DNA of 64,000 nucleotides from Balaenoptera acutorostrata (Eukaryota; Chordata; Mammalia; Artiodactyla; Balaenopteridae), in the NCBI RefSeq assembly GCF_949987535.1, contig NC_080078.1:47270207-47334206 (forward strand). Reading direction: 5' to 3'. This document shows, piece by piece, positions 1 to 11,410 of this stretch (position 1 is its first letter; each line of letters begins with the position of its first letter). Below the pieces are notes generated by a model. The model was not told the DNA's origin and did no database searches. It was given only the letters and a program-made list of their open reading frames with translations. Both the position numbers and the translations under genes were made by a program.

Positions 1-437
1 TGCATATGTATATGTGTATATATGCATGATATTTATGTATGTACACAAACATATATGTAAATAAATGGTTTAACATACATATGTTTGTTGAAAATGTGAC
101 CAGCTCACCAGAAGAAAATCTGGGAGAACTTCTAAAAATAATCTTGAAGTGGGAAGGCCTTCTTAAGTTGGAAATCATGAAGAAAAAAGACATAAATTTG
201 GTTACATTTATAGGCTTATATATTCAGTGAATATATTTTTTGAAAATGCACAAGAAATTCAACAATGGTTGCCTCTCAAGAGTGATAGTGGCAGTTTCAG
301 GTGGGAAGAGATTTTTTAAAACTTTATGACCTTTTATACTGCTTTATTGTTTTTTTGCCATATGCATACATTATTTTAATGATAAAAAGCACACCTTTAA
401 AAAATGTCCCTCAATCTCTTATTCTCTTTGGTAACAT

Positions 438-481
438 TAGTGCCATATCAGTGTTCATATCTGAACACTGATATGGCACTA
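438..481. repeat. Perfect 20-bp-arm hairpin with 4-nt loop
   Basis: Positions 438-457 (beginning TAGTGCCATATC) are the exact reverse complement of 462-481, with a loop of four bases (TATC) between them. All 20 positions pair. A perfect arm in otherwise neutral-looking DNA suggests a recent origin, for example by template switching during replication. No flanking transposon signature is visible. Confidence 0.9.
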
Positions 482-535
482 GGTATTATTAGGTAATAAT
501 ACCTAACACTGCACCTAACACTGCATAGGTATTAT
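481..535. repeat. Second hairpin plus 12-bp tandem duplication
   Basis: Directly abutting the 20-bp hairpin, 481-490 (AGGTATTATT) is the exact reverse complement of 495-504, with a 4-nt loop. It is followed by two perfect tandem copies of ACCTAACACTGC (501-512 and 513-524), then by AGGTATTAT again at 527-535. The whole 100-bp cluster reads like the product of repeated local template switching. Confidence 0.85.
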
Positions 536-1225
536 ATATATTTTTCACTAGTCCTTTAAAGTCTGGTGTGGTGATCATGGCCCTCTCGTCAGTTATTAGC
601 CAAAGCAAAGTGGGGATCTGTGTGATTCATTTCAGTGTCATGGGTATTCATTCACTATGTTCCATACTAGACATTAAGCGGACAGGGCTGCCCGCTGGTA
701 ACTCAGAGTCTAAACACTAGTGAATTGCTAGGTTTGGAAGTGGGGAGGAAAAAACGAATAAGTGCATCTAATGACTGGCTTGATAGACAAATCCTGAGGT
801 ACAGCGATCTGTCACTAGGCACTTTTCTTATCCACTCTGAGTCATCCAACAGTCTTAGGGATGGTCCTCTAAGAGGAAAGATGACCATTGTCAGGAACAT
901 TACCCTAGGATAACTGCAAGAAGGTCAACGTAAACACCAAATCCTGGCTCTTTATAATAAAAGAAAAAGACTTATTCGCATGTACTATAAGAAAAGACGA
1001 AAAAAATTCCTAGAATGAAATATAAAGACTCTAACTTATTATGTTGTCTGTGTTCAAAACCTGTTGTTTCCTGTTTGATTTTTTTGGAACATATAATTCA
1101 TATTCTCAAAGAGAAAATACTATACATTTTAATTCTGTTGTCTGGACAAGACCCAAAATGATTTGATTTATAACAAATATAGAGCATAGAGCATCTTTTT
1201 AATAGGAAAATGTGTACATTCATTT

Positions 1226-1645
1226 AACAGGAATTTACTCTTGAACATTCATCAGACTCTGTGCTGGGAGCTGGGGACTTAGGCATGAGCAAAACCAGAT
1301 ACTAACACTGATAAAATAAAACCCTAGTAAACGTAAGCTGCAGTGTTGTGCAAATGAGTGTTGTGAAAGAGAGACACATGGTGCTACGAGTGCTGTAATA
1401 AGAAGGTTTGATCCGATCAGGGAGGTCAGGGAAGGCATCCCTCCAGAGACCATGCTTGGGTGGTTAACTCGCTGAAGCCAGGGAGGTAGGAGTTCTCCAG
1501 ACCCAGGGCACAAACAGCGGAGCAGAGGCTGTCGGGAAGGACTGAAAGGCGGCCAATGGGGCTGGGCACAGAGATGCAGGCAAAGCCGGGCACCAAATGA
1601 GGCCAGGTGAGGGCTCCAAGACCATGTTGATAGTTTTGTCTTCAT
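1226..1645 (-). mobile_element. L2 LINE 3' fragment
   Basis: The plus strand reads the reverse complement of the L2 3' region: a degraded 'CTCTGTGCTGGGAGCTGGGGA' type block near 1258, followed by a 'GGGAGGTCAGGGAAGGCATCC' type block near 1420-1440. This is an ancient, heavily diverged element. No intact frame is present, and an open frame that overlaps it on the minus strand is not a gene. Confidence 0.6.
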
Positions 1646-1912
1646 CCTAAGAAAATGTGCTTAGAGTTCTGGATTGGGTTCCCAGAAACACATCTCTACT
1701 ATGGGGATCTCTCCCACCTTCCACCTCCTAAGCAGTCGGAATGGTAACTCTGTACCTCTACATCACTAATGGTTAGTTCCAATCTTATAGCAGGGTATTC
1801 CAAGGAAAAGGGTTGGAGGTAGGGAAATAGGAACATAAGGGTTCTAGAGCTCAGAACTGGAGGAAGGATGAGGTCACGGCTTCTTATTAAAGAAAATCCT
1901 TGGGCTTTTTTC

Positions 1913-4900
1913 ATTTCTAGCTTTACTGAGATATAACTGACATGTAACACTTTGTAAGTTTAAGGTATACAATAGAGTGATTTTATATACATGTATATAT
2001 GTATTGCAAAATGATTACCACAATAAGGTTAATTAACACATCCATCACCTCACATAGTTACAACTGTGCATGTGTATGGTGAGAACTTTTAAATATACAA
2101 TATAGCATTGTTAACTATAATTGCCATGCTGTTATTACATCCCCAGAACTTATTCATAGTATAACTGGAAATTTGTACCCTTTGGCCATGTTCACCCATT
2201 TCCCTAACCCATCAAGCTCTTCCCCTGGCAAAAACTAATCTGTTTTCTGTTTCAATAAGTTTGTTATATTAGATTCCACAAATAAGTGAGATCAGATAGT
2301 CTTCCTCTGTTTGACTTATTTTACTTAGCATAATACCCTCAAGATTTACCCATGCTGAAGGAAATGGCAGGATCTTTGTCTTTTTATGACTGAATAACAT
2401 TCCATTATAAATCTAAATTTTCTTTATCTGCTCAAATATCGATCTGTCCACTTAGATGTGGACACTTAGATTGTTTCCATGTTCAGCTATTGTAAATAAA
2501 GTCTCAATGAACACAGAGGTGCTTATATTTCTTTGAGATAGTAATTTCATTTCCTTCAGGTATATACCCAGAGGTGTAATTACTGGATCTTACTGTAGTT
2601 CTTAATGTTTTGAGGAACCTCCATACTGTTTTCCTTAGTGGCTGCACCAATTTCCATTCCCACCAACAGTGTACAAGGGTTCCCTTCTCTCTACATTCTA
2701 ACCAACATGTTATTTTTTGTCTTTTTGGTAATAGCCATTCGAACAAGTGTGAGATGAATTTCATTGTGGTTTTGATTTGTGTTTCCCTGATGATTAATGA
2801 TATTGAGCACCTCTTAAAGTACCTGTTGGCTATTTCTATGTGTGTGTGCTCATGCCAGTGTCATACTGTTTTGATTACTATAGCTTTGCAATATAGTTTG
2901 AAATCAGGAAGTGTGACAATCCCAGCTTTGTTTTCTTTCTCAGGATTTCTTTGACTATTCAGAACCTTCTATGGTTCCATACAAATTTTAGTATTTTTTT
3001 CTTTTTCTGTAAAAAATGTCACTGGCATCTTGATAAGGATTGCACTGAATCCACAGATTATTTTGGGTATTATGAACATTTTAGTAATATTAATCCTTCC
3101 AATCAGTGAACACAGAATGTCTTTCCATTTATTTGTGCCTTCTTCAATTTCTTTGAAGAATGTCTTAGAGTATTCAGTGTACAGACATTTCACCTCCTTG
3201 GTTAGGTTTATTCCTAAGTATAAAGTTTATGTTTTTGATGTTATTGTAAATGGGATTGTTTTTTTAATTTCTTTTTCAGATAATTTGTTGTTAGTGTACA
3301 GAAACACAACTGATTTTTGTATAGGGATACTGTATCCTGCAACTTTACTAAATCCATTTGTTAGCTATAACAGTTTTGTTTTTGTTTTTTGTTTTGGTTT
3401 GTTTGTTTGGTGTAGTCCTTAGGATTTTCTATATATAAGATTATGTCATCTGTAAATGGACAATTTCACTTCTTCCTTTCCAATTTGGATGCCTTTTAAT
3501 TCTTTTTCTTGCCTGATTGCTCTGGCTAGGACTTCCAGTATGTTGTTGAATATGAGTCATGAGAGTGGGCACCCTTGTCTTATTCCTGATCTTAGAGGAA
3601 AACTTTTCATAATGTCACTGCTGAGTAAGATGTTAGCTGTGGGCTTATCATATATGGCCTTTATTATGTTGAAGTATGTTCCTTCTGTACCCTATTTGTT
3701 GAGTTTTATCATGAATGAATATTGAATTTTGTCAAATTCTTTTTCTGCATCAACTGAGATGATTACGTTATTTTTATATTTCCTTCAATTAATGTGATGT
3801 ATCACATTTACTGCTTTGCAAATGTTGAACCATCCCTGCATCCAAGGGATGAATCTCACTTGATCATGTTATATGATCTTTTTAATGTGCTTTTAATTCA
3901 GTTTGCTGGTATTTTGTTGAGAGTTTTTGCATTCATCAGGGAATTTTCTTACATTCGTCAGGGAAATTGGCCTGTATTTTTCTTTTCTTAGAGCATCCTT
4001 ATCTGGCTTTGGTATCAGGGTAATGCTGGTCTCTAAAATGAGTATGGAAGTGTTCCCTCCTCTTCAATTTTTTGGAAGAGTTTGAGAAGGATTGAAGTTC
4101 ATTCTTTAAATGTTTGGTAGAATTCACTAGTGAAACCATCTGGTTGAGGGTTTTTCTGTGTTGAGAGGTTTTTGATTGCTGATTCAATCTCCACACTCGT
4201 TTTTTTATTTCTTCACAATTTAGTTTTGGTAGATAGTGTGTTTCTAAGAGTTTATCCATTTCTTCTATGTTGCAATTGTTGATGTACAGTTTTTCATACT
4301 AGTTTCATGATCCTTTGTATTTCTGTGGTATCAGTTGTAATGTCTCCTCTTTCATTTGTAATTTTATTTATTTGGGGTCCTCTTTTCTTCTTGGTTAGTC
4401 TAGCTCAAAGTTTGCCAATCTTGTTTTATCTTTTCAAAGAACTGACTCTTGGTTTTGCTAATATTTTCTATTGTTTCTCTACTCTTTATTTCATTTTTGT
4501 CTGCTCTAATCTTTATTATTTCCCTTGTTCTGCTAACTCTGGGCTTGCTTTGTTCTTTTTAGTTCTTAGAGGTGTAAAGTTAGGTTGTTTATTTAAGATC
4601 TTTCTCTAACCTTTACATATGCATTTATTGCTAAAAAACTTCCCGTTTCAATGTGCTTTTGCTGCATCCTTCAAATTGTGGTATGTTGTCTTTCCATTTT
4701 CATTTGTCTCAAGATATTCTTTCTTTTTTTTTCCTTTTAATTTCTTCTTGGTTATTCATGAGAGTGCAGTTTAATTTCCATGTATTTGTAAAATATCCAG
4801 CTTTCCTCCTGTTATCAATTTCTAGTTTCATTCCATTGTGGTCAGAAAAAATACTTGTTATAGTTCCTACCTTCTTGAATTTTTTGAGACTTGGTATTAC

Positions 4901-5035
4901 ATATGACCTATTCTAGAAAATGTTCTATGTGCACTTGAGAAGAATGAGTATTCTGCAGCTGTTGGACAGAAAGTCCTCTATATGCCTTTTAAGTCCCTTT
5001 GGTCTATAGTGTCCTACAAATATCCTTGAGTTTCA
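1913..5035 (-). mobile_element. L1M LINE, 3' portion (about 3.1 kb)
   Basis: This is an old mammalian L1 inserted in reverse. From 1913 the plus strand gives the reversed 3' UTR ('CTAGCTTTACTGAGATATAAC'-like, 1917 on). From about 2300 to 5035 it gives reversed ORF2. Truncation at the L1 5' side falls near 5035, inside the reverse transcriptase region. The subfamily (L1MA/L1MB-like) cannot be set by eye. A younger L1 lies about 150 bp beyond it. Confidence 0.88.
2300..5035 (-). pseudogene. L1M ORF2 relic (C-terminal half)
   Basis: Read on the minus strand, fragments of the L1 ORF2 protein are clear. Around 2504-2764 lies the cysteine-rich C-terminal segment (a C...GTLVHCWWE motif followed by LVQPL and VWRFLK). 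Around 2969-3193 lies the segment downstream of the reverse transcriptase with [10 protein letters not shown]. Frames are broken by many stops and shifts, so no protein can be made. In live elements this region belongs to the endonuclease/reverse transcriptase that drives target-primed reverse transcription. Confidence 0.8.
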
Positions 5036-5183
5036 CACAGTCCTAGACCAAACTCTACTCAACTCCTTTGTTTTCTTTGAATGCCGTGAAGGACAGAGCC
5101 ACCATTTCTCACCATCCATCACTTCCCCAGTAGGTTCTTTCCTACCTCACTCCACTGTAGAATGCACAACAGTTTCAATATTC

Positions 5184-5588
5184 TTACCCCTTTTTTCTTT
5201 TTTTTTTAAACAAAAAAGCCAAGTGGTTGCATTTAATGGTGTCCTTAATGATGTTTTTTTTTTAAACATCTTTATTGGAGTACAATTGCTTTACAATGGT
5301 GTGTTAGTTTCTGCTTTATAACAAAGTGAATCAGCTATACATATACATATATCCCTATGTCTCTTCCCTCTTGCATCTCCCTCCCTCCCACCCTCCCTAT
5401 CCCACCCCTCTAGGTGGTCACAAAGCACTGAGCTGATCTCCCTGTGCTATGCAGCTGCTTCCCACTAGCTATCGGTTTTACATTCGGTAGTGTATATGTG
5501 TACATGCCACTCTCTCACTTTGTCCCAGCTTCCCCTTCCCCTCCCTGTGTTCTCAAGTCCATTCTCTAATAGTTTACCCCTTTTTTCT
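5184..5588 (-). mobile_element. Young L1 3' fragment with 15-bp target-site duplication
   Basis: The direct repeats TTACCCCTTTTTTCT at 5184-5198 and 5574-5588 bound the insertion. Inside, 5264-5573 is the reversed 3' end of a cetartiodactyl L1 ('CATCTTTATTGGAGTACAAT'). Two T-runs (the L1 A-tracts) are present, at 5199-5207 and 5254-5263. The 46 bases between them (5208-5253) are not L1 sequence. This fits a short 3' transduction. The element is severely 5'-truncated and non-coding. Confidence 0.85.
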
Positions 5589-6303
5589 AATGCTTTGAGT
5601 AAGCATAAAGTTTCCTGGGTCTCCTGAGGATCACTGCCATGAGAGACAAAAAAAATACACTGGGCTATAAAAGGTCAAGAGCAGTTTCTTCAGCATGGAA
5701 GTTTCATTGGGCACTGGACTTCTGTCTTGGAAGGAAAGCTGTAAAAAGATTGTGATGGACCTGTTGTAGGAAGTACTATGGAGGCTGGGAAAGTGATAAA
5801 GGTTGCCCTGGTTCTGGGAGGGGGGAGCCTGGTAGGAAAAATAATTAGGAAAACCCCCATCTTCCCACTTACCTTCCCACTTGAAACAGCTCTAACACTA
5901 TGACCCCATTTAAGATGGGCATTGCATTGTCTCAAGTGAGAATGAAGGAGTGAAGTGGAAGCAGTCAGTAGTTAAAGGGATGGCAGCAAAGAACACTGAG
6001 TGTAAAGAACAGGAAAGCAAAGGATGTTCTCAAGCACAAACTGCTCTACACGTTCCAGGTAATCCTCTAGCCAGTCTCCTTCTGCCTGGGAATGGCTGTC
6101 CTGCCATGAAATTGCCAGCACACTTGCCCCAGCTTCTTGGCATTCCTGTATCATCTTGTCACTCTTCTCCTTCACCAATTCCTCATGGTCACCATATTTT
6201 CTACCTCTTACCTCACCCCATGGCTGGACAGGTAGTTTGGAGTGAGGTCTGCTGGGAGAAAGACTAGACTAGGATACCTCCTATACACCCACATGTCTGC
6301 ATG

Positions 6304-6338
<35 letters not shown>

Positions 6339-6380
6339 CTCTTAGGTCCCAATATGCCTTTAACATGTGCAGATACCTTA
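5589..6380. other. Single-copy DNA with one (AC)n tract
   Basis: No gene is seen. The open frame at 5950-6267 has no domain, signal or neighbouring exon signals. A CA microsatellite lies at 6305-6336. Confidence 0.55.
6305..6336. repeat. (AC)16 microsatellite
   Basis: An uninterrupted dinucleotide run of 16 units, likely length-polymorphic. Confidence 0.95.
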
Positions 6381-6393
6381 AAAAAGCATTTCA

Positions 6394-6698
6394 GGGGCTT
6401 CCTTGGTGGCACAGTGGTTGAGAGTCTGCCTGCCAATGCAGGGGACACGGGTTCGAGCCCTGGTCTGGGAAGATCCCACAGGCCGCGGAGCAGCTGGGCC
6501 CGTGAGCCACAACTGCTGAGCCTGCGCGTCTGGAGCCTGTGCTCCGCAACAAGAGAGGCCATGATAGTGAGAGGCCTGCGCATTGCGATGAAGAGTGGCC
6601 CCCACTTGCTGCAGCTGGAGAGAGTCCTCGCACGGAAACGAAGACCCAACACAGCCAAAAATAAATGAATGAATAAATAAATAAATAAATAAATAAAT
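6394..6698 (+). mobile_element. CHR-type SINE (tRNA-derived), forward
   Basis: The head is GGGGCTTCCTTGG, with a pol III A-box-like TGGCACAGTGG at 6407-6417 and a B box GGTTCGAGCCC at 6450-6460. A tRNA-unrelated body and an (AAAT)n tail follow. It is flanked by the 13-bp target-site duplication AAAAAGCATTTCA (6381-6393 and 6699-6711). The duplication starts with an A-run, as expected for L1-endonuclease-mediated insertion. The element is non-coding; long open frames on both strands are an incidental feature of its GC-rich body. Confidence 0.96.
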
Positions 6699-6711
6699 AA
6701 AAAGCATTTCA

Positions 6712-8639
6712 AGTCAAGTATTTTTACATTTCTCAGACCCTTGATTCATATGCCTATTTTATTCTAGTAATGAGGCACATTTTCATTGTTTTATGAAGGA
6801 TGAAAAAAGCTGATGAGTCCTCATTTCCTTCTATATGCAACATGGGAAAACAGCACTCCGTGCGCTTCTCTTTCTTTTTCACTATGGATGAAGGGATTAA
6901 AATATTTGCAAAGTTGAAAAAAATTGAGAGGCAATAATTTAGGATGCTAACCTTTCCCCGTGGCAGTGCCAGCAGATCCTTCCAGCTTGCTAAGAGATTC
7001 AGAATTTGTGGAAGCTTGGAGCTCCTGAGCTGCTGGTGATAACTTTCACAGGTTCCTGTAATTATATGCAAGGGCTGGCATTTGTAAGGTTGGTTGAATG
7101 CCTGGCTTTTAAACTGGAGCATTGGCAGTGTACCATAGGAACCATAAACCACAGGATGGGTACCCTCCTGAGGGTTAATTTTACAAGAAGATTTATTGGA
7201 AGAGGGCTATAAAATTACTTAACAGGTAAGTAACGTAGAGTTTTTGTTTAAATAGATAGATAATATTTATGCTTTAGAATACAATGTGATATTTCAGCTA
7301 AAAAAATAATTCGTCACTTGCATAGGCTAAGCCCTGGGACCTCAAGGATATACATGTATCAAACTTTATCTTTAAAGGAGCTTTGATGATATAGTGGAAG
7401 AAGCACTGAAATGATACAAAGAGAGATGAATGTGCAGGTACTTTCTATATTAACCGAGTCTGTATGAGTTACTGACAATGAATCCAATGGCCTGGGGTAG
7501 GGTGATCCCTATTAAAAGGATTTGTCTAGAAAAAGAAGCTTGGGTAGAAGAGGCAGGGGTGGGAATAGGGTCCTAGAGGAAGTATGGAAGTCATGATCTT
7601 TATAGGGATGTCCTTGGGACTTAGTTCTAAAAAAGCCTCAGTTCAACTTTTTTCTTTTCTTCTAACAGCAGAAGGTATATATCAATTTTATTCCCACCTA
7701 ATGTACGAGGAAGATTTGAACTGAACATCAAAGAAGAGATTAGTGAATGGATCATCTGGGACTGTAATCTTATATCCTCCTAATTCCCAAACCTTACCCT
7801 TGCTTCTCTGCCTTGTTGGTGGAATGGGCATCTGATATCAGTTTTCATATGAACTAGTTGTGTATGGCAAGGCAAGTCACTCAATAACCCTGGGTCTCAT
7901 TTTTCCCACCCAGAAAAATAAGGAGCTAAGACAAGTATGATTTACAAAATGACTTCCAACCCCAAGAGCCTATGGTCTCAGAAATTTTTTTAAAATGTGC
8001 AAAATTTGGGGGTACTTTTGGCAACACAAAGCAAGCATTGATTGGGCCTTTTCCCTCTTCAAGCCAAGTGGCAGGATAACTGTTATCTACTCCTCAAGGT
8101 TTCCTAGGAAGGAAGCATTAGAACGCTGTCTTACAGAACCATGATTTGGTTTTGTCCATCAGAATATCCCATCTTACAACGTGGAACTTCACTTTTGAGA
8201 CCACAAATAACTGTAATTATTTTGCCTCTCTTATCACTGAAAGTTTTTATTTATATACAGACAAAACGAAATGTTTTCATTCTTAGTGGTTAGATAAACT
8301 GTTGTGAGCTTAGAATTGATGAAGCAAATTGACTTATTTTTTAATCAGTAGACTACAGTGGTTATGGCTAAGCATGATATAGAAAGCCTGCCATGATATT
8401 ACCAACAGGTGTCATTTCCATATGGCTAAACTCACAAGGCTCAACCATAGGACCACCTCAGAGGGGGCTGAGAGGTGACAACTGGCCTTCAGAGAAGCAG
8501 CATAAGGAACCCAATAGAAAGTGGGGTGGTTCTGATGATAAGACTGATGGCTGGTGTCATTCAGAACCTAAGTAAATCCTTAATAAATTACTTAGAAAAT
8601 AAATTTAATTAGTAAAAAAGTAAATTACTTGTTCAATAG
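6712..8639. other. Single-copy DNA, no gene seen
   Basis: About 1.9 kb with no recognisable gene, repeat family or RNA. Splice-like and polypyrimidine stretches occur (for example near 7645-7675) but no coding frame joins them. Confidence 0.5.
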
Positions 8640-8740
8640 TGTAGACACTCTTCTACAATCTAGGTGATAGAAGTGAATAAAACACTCAAAGCTTCTATCC
8701 CTGAGGAACTCAGACTCCAGTGGGAAAGTAAGAATGATAA
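8640..8740 (-). mobile_element. L2 LINE fragment
   Basis: A short stretch resembles the reversed L2 3' end ('CCCTGAGGAACTCAGACTCCAGTGGG', compare CCCTCATGGAGCTTACATTCTAGTGGG), followed by AATAATAA. Too short and diverged to be sure by eye. Confidence 0.45.
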
Positions 8741-9010
8741 CAATAATAAAATTACTATTAACAGTAAAAGTAATAATAATTGGTAAATGTTTATATATCT
8801 GATACCATGATAAGCATTTTAATGTACTATCTAATTTAATCTTACAACAACCTCATGTTACAGGCATTGTTATCACTATTTGACAATTGAAGTTACTAAG
8901 GCCCAGAGAGAGTAACTTGCCTGAGGACACACAACTAATGATACACAGACTCAGAATTTGAACCTAGATCTATGTCATCCTGAAACCCAGGCCCATAGCC
9001 ACTTTGATAC
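8741..9010 (-). mobile_element. MIR SINE, nearly full length
   Basis: The reversed MIR order is present: the tail side (AATAATTGG), then TCTAATTTAATCTTACAACAACC near 8829, the core GAGAGTAACTTGCCTGAGG near 8909, and TTTGAACCTAGATC near 8958, ending in the tRNA-like head. An ancient mammalian element. Confidence 0.82.
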
Positions 9011-9355
9011 GTGCCCTCCTATTCCATATTCCTTGTTATTCTAAGGGAACTCCAAGGCAGTGATACTCAAAGACTGATCACACACCATGCTACAAGACCA
9101 TGCTACAAGAAACCTACATTATCATCTAGGCAGGCAGGACACCAGAATCATGAAGCAAAGGTAGCCTTTGAAGGGGCTTGAGAGAAAGTAGGCAACCAAA
9201 GAATGGAAGTGTTTCAGGATGATTAAAACTTAACTAGATGATAAAAAATAAACTCACAATGGATTAAAGATCTAAATGTAATACCAGGTACTATAATACT
9301 AAAGGAAAACATAGGTAGAACATTCTTTGACTTAAATCACAGCAATATTTTTTTT

Positions 9356-9793
9356 TTGGATCCATCTCCTAAAGCAAAGGAAACAAAAGCAAAAATAAAC
9401 AAATGGGACCTAACTAAACGTAAAAGCTTCTGCACAGCAAAGGAAACCATTGACAAAACAAAAAGACAACCTACTGAATGGGAGAAAACATTTGCAAATT
9501 ATATTACTGATATGGGGTTAATATTCAACATATATAAACAGCCATTTTCCCAAAGAGGAAATGCAGATGGCCAACAGGCACATGAAAAGATGCTCAACAT
9601 AAATAATCATCAGAGAAATGCAAATCAAAACCACAATGAGATATCACCTCACACCTGTCAGACTGGCTATCATCAAACACAAATAAATGTTGGCGAGGAC
9701 ATGGAGAAAAGGGAACCCTCGTACACTGTTGGTAGGAATATAAATTGGTGCAGCCACTGTGGAAAACAGTATGGAAATTTCTCAAAGAACTAA
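9356..9793 (+). pseudogene. L1 ORF2 C-terminal relic
   Basis: This 145-residue open frame matches the L1 ORF2 C-terminal part by eye: [19 protein letters not shown] near residues 15-33, then TEWEKTFAN. It leaves frame before the cysteine-rich end (C..CG near the terminus). It is a fragment of a dead element, not a host gene. Confidence 0.8.
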
Positions 9794-10368
9794 AAATAGA
9801 ACTACCATATGACCCAGCAATTCCACTCCTGAGTACATATCTGAAAATAACAAAAACACTAATTTGAAAAGATACATGCACCCCAATGTTCACAGCATTA
9901 TTTACAAGGTATGGTATGCATGGAATCTTCTGCATGGAATCTTTTATTCCAAGGTATGGAAGCAACCTAAGTGTCCATCAACAGATGAATAGATAAAGAA
10001 GATGTGGCATATATATATGATGGAATACTACATGGCCATAAAAATAATAAAATTTTGGCATTTGCAGCAACATGAATGGACTTGGAGGGCATTCGCTAAG
10101 TGAAATAAGTCAGACAGAGAAAGACAAATTCGGTACAATATCACTTATATGTAGAATCTAAAAATATACAAAAAAACTGGTGAATAAAACAGAAAAGAAG
10201 CAGACTCACATATATAGAGAAAACTAGTCATTACCAGTGGGGAGAGGAAAGAGAGTAAGGACTATATAGGGGTAGGGAGAAAAAAGGGAGTCATTATGGG
10301 ATTATATGAAATCATGTGTGTGAAACTTTTGAAAATTGTAAAGCACTAAAGAATTTTAAAAATCTTTT

Positions 10369-10639
10369 GGGCTTCCCTGGTGGCGCAGTGGTTGAGAATC
10401 CGCCTGCCAATGCAGGGGACACGGGTTCGAACCCTGGTCTGGGAAGATCCCACATGCCGTGGAGTGGCTAGGCCCGTGAGCCACAATTACTGAGCCTGCG
10501 CGTCTGGAGCCTGTGCTCCACAACAAGAGAGGCCCGCGCACCGCGATGAAGAGTGGCCCCTGCTTGCCACAACTAGAGAAAGCCCTCACACAGAAACGAA
10601 GACCCAACACAGCCATAGATAAATAAATAAATTTTTAAA
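10369..10639 (+). mobile_element. CHR-type SINE, forward, nested in L1
   Basis: The head is GGGCTTCCCTGG with GGTTCGAACCC as B box and a short AAATAAATAAAT tail. The 11-bp target-site duplication AAAAATCTTTT lies at 10358-10368 and 10640-10650. It sits in the last 40 bp of the host L1, so it is younger than that L1. Confidence 0.95.
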
Positions 10640-10734
10640 AAAAATCTTTTATTCAATAAAATCAAAAATTAAAAAAAAATAACTAGAGAACACCATTGTA
10701 TCAGTTCTAATTTGTACATTTAGATATATAATTA

Positions 10735-11215
10735 TACCCAAATTAACTGTATATAAGCATTATTCATAATAGCTAAAAAGTAGTAATGAATAAGTATATC
10801 CATGAACTGAAAAAATGGATAAAATGGGGTACATCCATACAACAGAATATTAAGAAAAAGGAATAAATTACTGATGCATGCTACAACATGGATGGACTTT
10901 GAAAATATCATGCTAAGTGAAAGAGGCTAGTCACAAAAGACCGCATATTTTATGATTTCCATTTACATGAAATATATCCAGAACAGGCAAATCTATAGAT
11001 ACCAAGAGTAGATTATTATTTGCCTAAAGCTGGGGAAGAGAGGTTGAGGAGTAACATCTAATATGGGGTTTCTTTGGGGGATAATGAACATTTACTAAAA
11101 TTAGATTATGATGATGGTTACACAGGTCTGTGAATCTACTAAAATCATTTTAAAAGGAAGGGTTTTATATTATGTGAATTATATTTTAATAGAAATGCTG
11201 AAAATTTAACTGCAT
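10735..11215 (+). mobile_element. L1M 3' end, forward
   Basis: Diverged L1 ORF2 end and 3' UTR: CATACAACAGAATATTAAG near 10836, ACATGGATGGACTTTGAAAA near 10887, AAGTGAAAGAGGCTAGTCAC near 10915, and a 3' UTR with TGGTTACACAGGTCTGTGAA near 11115. It is older than the adjacent SINE-bearing L1. Confidence 0.75.
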
Positions 11216-11410
11216 ATAAAAGATTGGGCTCGGTTATTATTAACTGACTCTTCCGTTATCCTCTTAAAATCTAAGTGAAATCATTCCTTTTAATAAGTAA
11301 GAACATAGAAACGAGGGTGTGATAGATCTCAATGATTACTGAATCCAGAGTCTGGTCTCTAGAGCCTTTCCTACCATTGGATTTCACTATCATTCATTCA
11401 TTCATTCATC

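Larger units (their letters stand above)
1..1225. other. AT-rich single-copy DNA, no gene
   Basis: No gene or recognisable interspersed repeat is visible. The first 60 bases are an imprecise TATG/TGTA-rich stretch. The only structured part is the hairpin and tandem-repeat cluster near 438-535, listed separately. The short open frames here have no recognisable domain and sit in DNA dense with stop codons. Confidence 0.6.
9231..10687 (+). mobile_element. 5'-truncated L1, forward, interrupted by a SINE
   Basis: The sequence starts in ORF2 at about 9241 ('AATAAACTCACAATGG') and runs through the ORF2 C-terminus, the 3' UTR and an A-rich end at about 10680. The 3' end is interrupted by the SINE at 10369-10639. 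A possible 8-bp duplication TAACTAGA (9231-9238 and 10680-10687) flanks the whole, but at this length it could be chance. A local duplication of 'GCATGGAATCTT' lies near 9918-9940. Confidence 0.85.

Noticed and set aside
6394..6480. tRNA-like gene suggested by pol III A and B boxes
   Set aside because: The boxes belong to the tRNA-derived head of a SINE. The sequence does not fold as a full tRNA and is followed by a SINE body with a target-site duplication.
6281..6712. Long overlapping open frames on both strands (up to 143 codons)
   Set aside because: They lie in a CHR-type SINE, an (AC)n tract and a T-rich tail. The same frames recur in the SINEs at 15137, 19667, 32226 and 49555, so they are a property of the SINE and not genes.
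9085..9110. 13-bp tandem duplication ACCATGCTACAAG
   Set aside because: A real but trivial slippage product in single-copy DNA. Not worth a separate finding.
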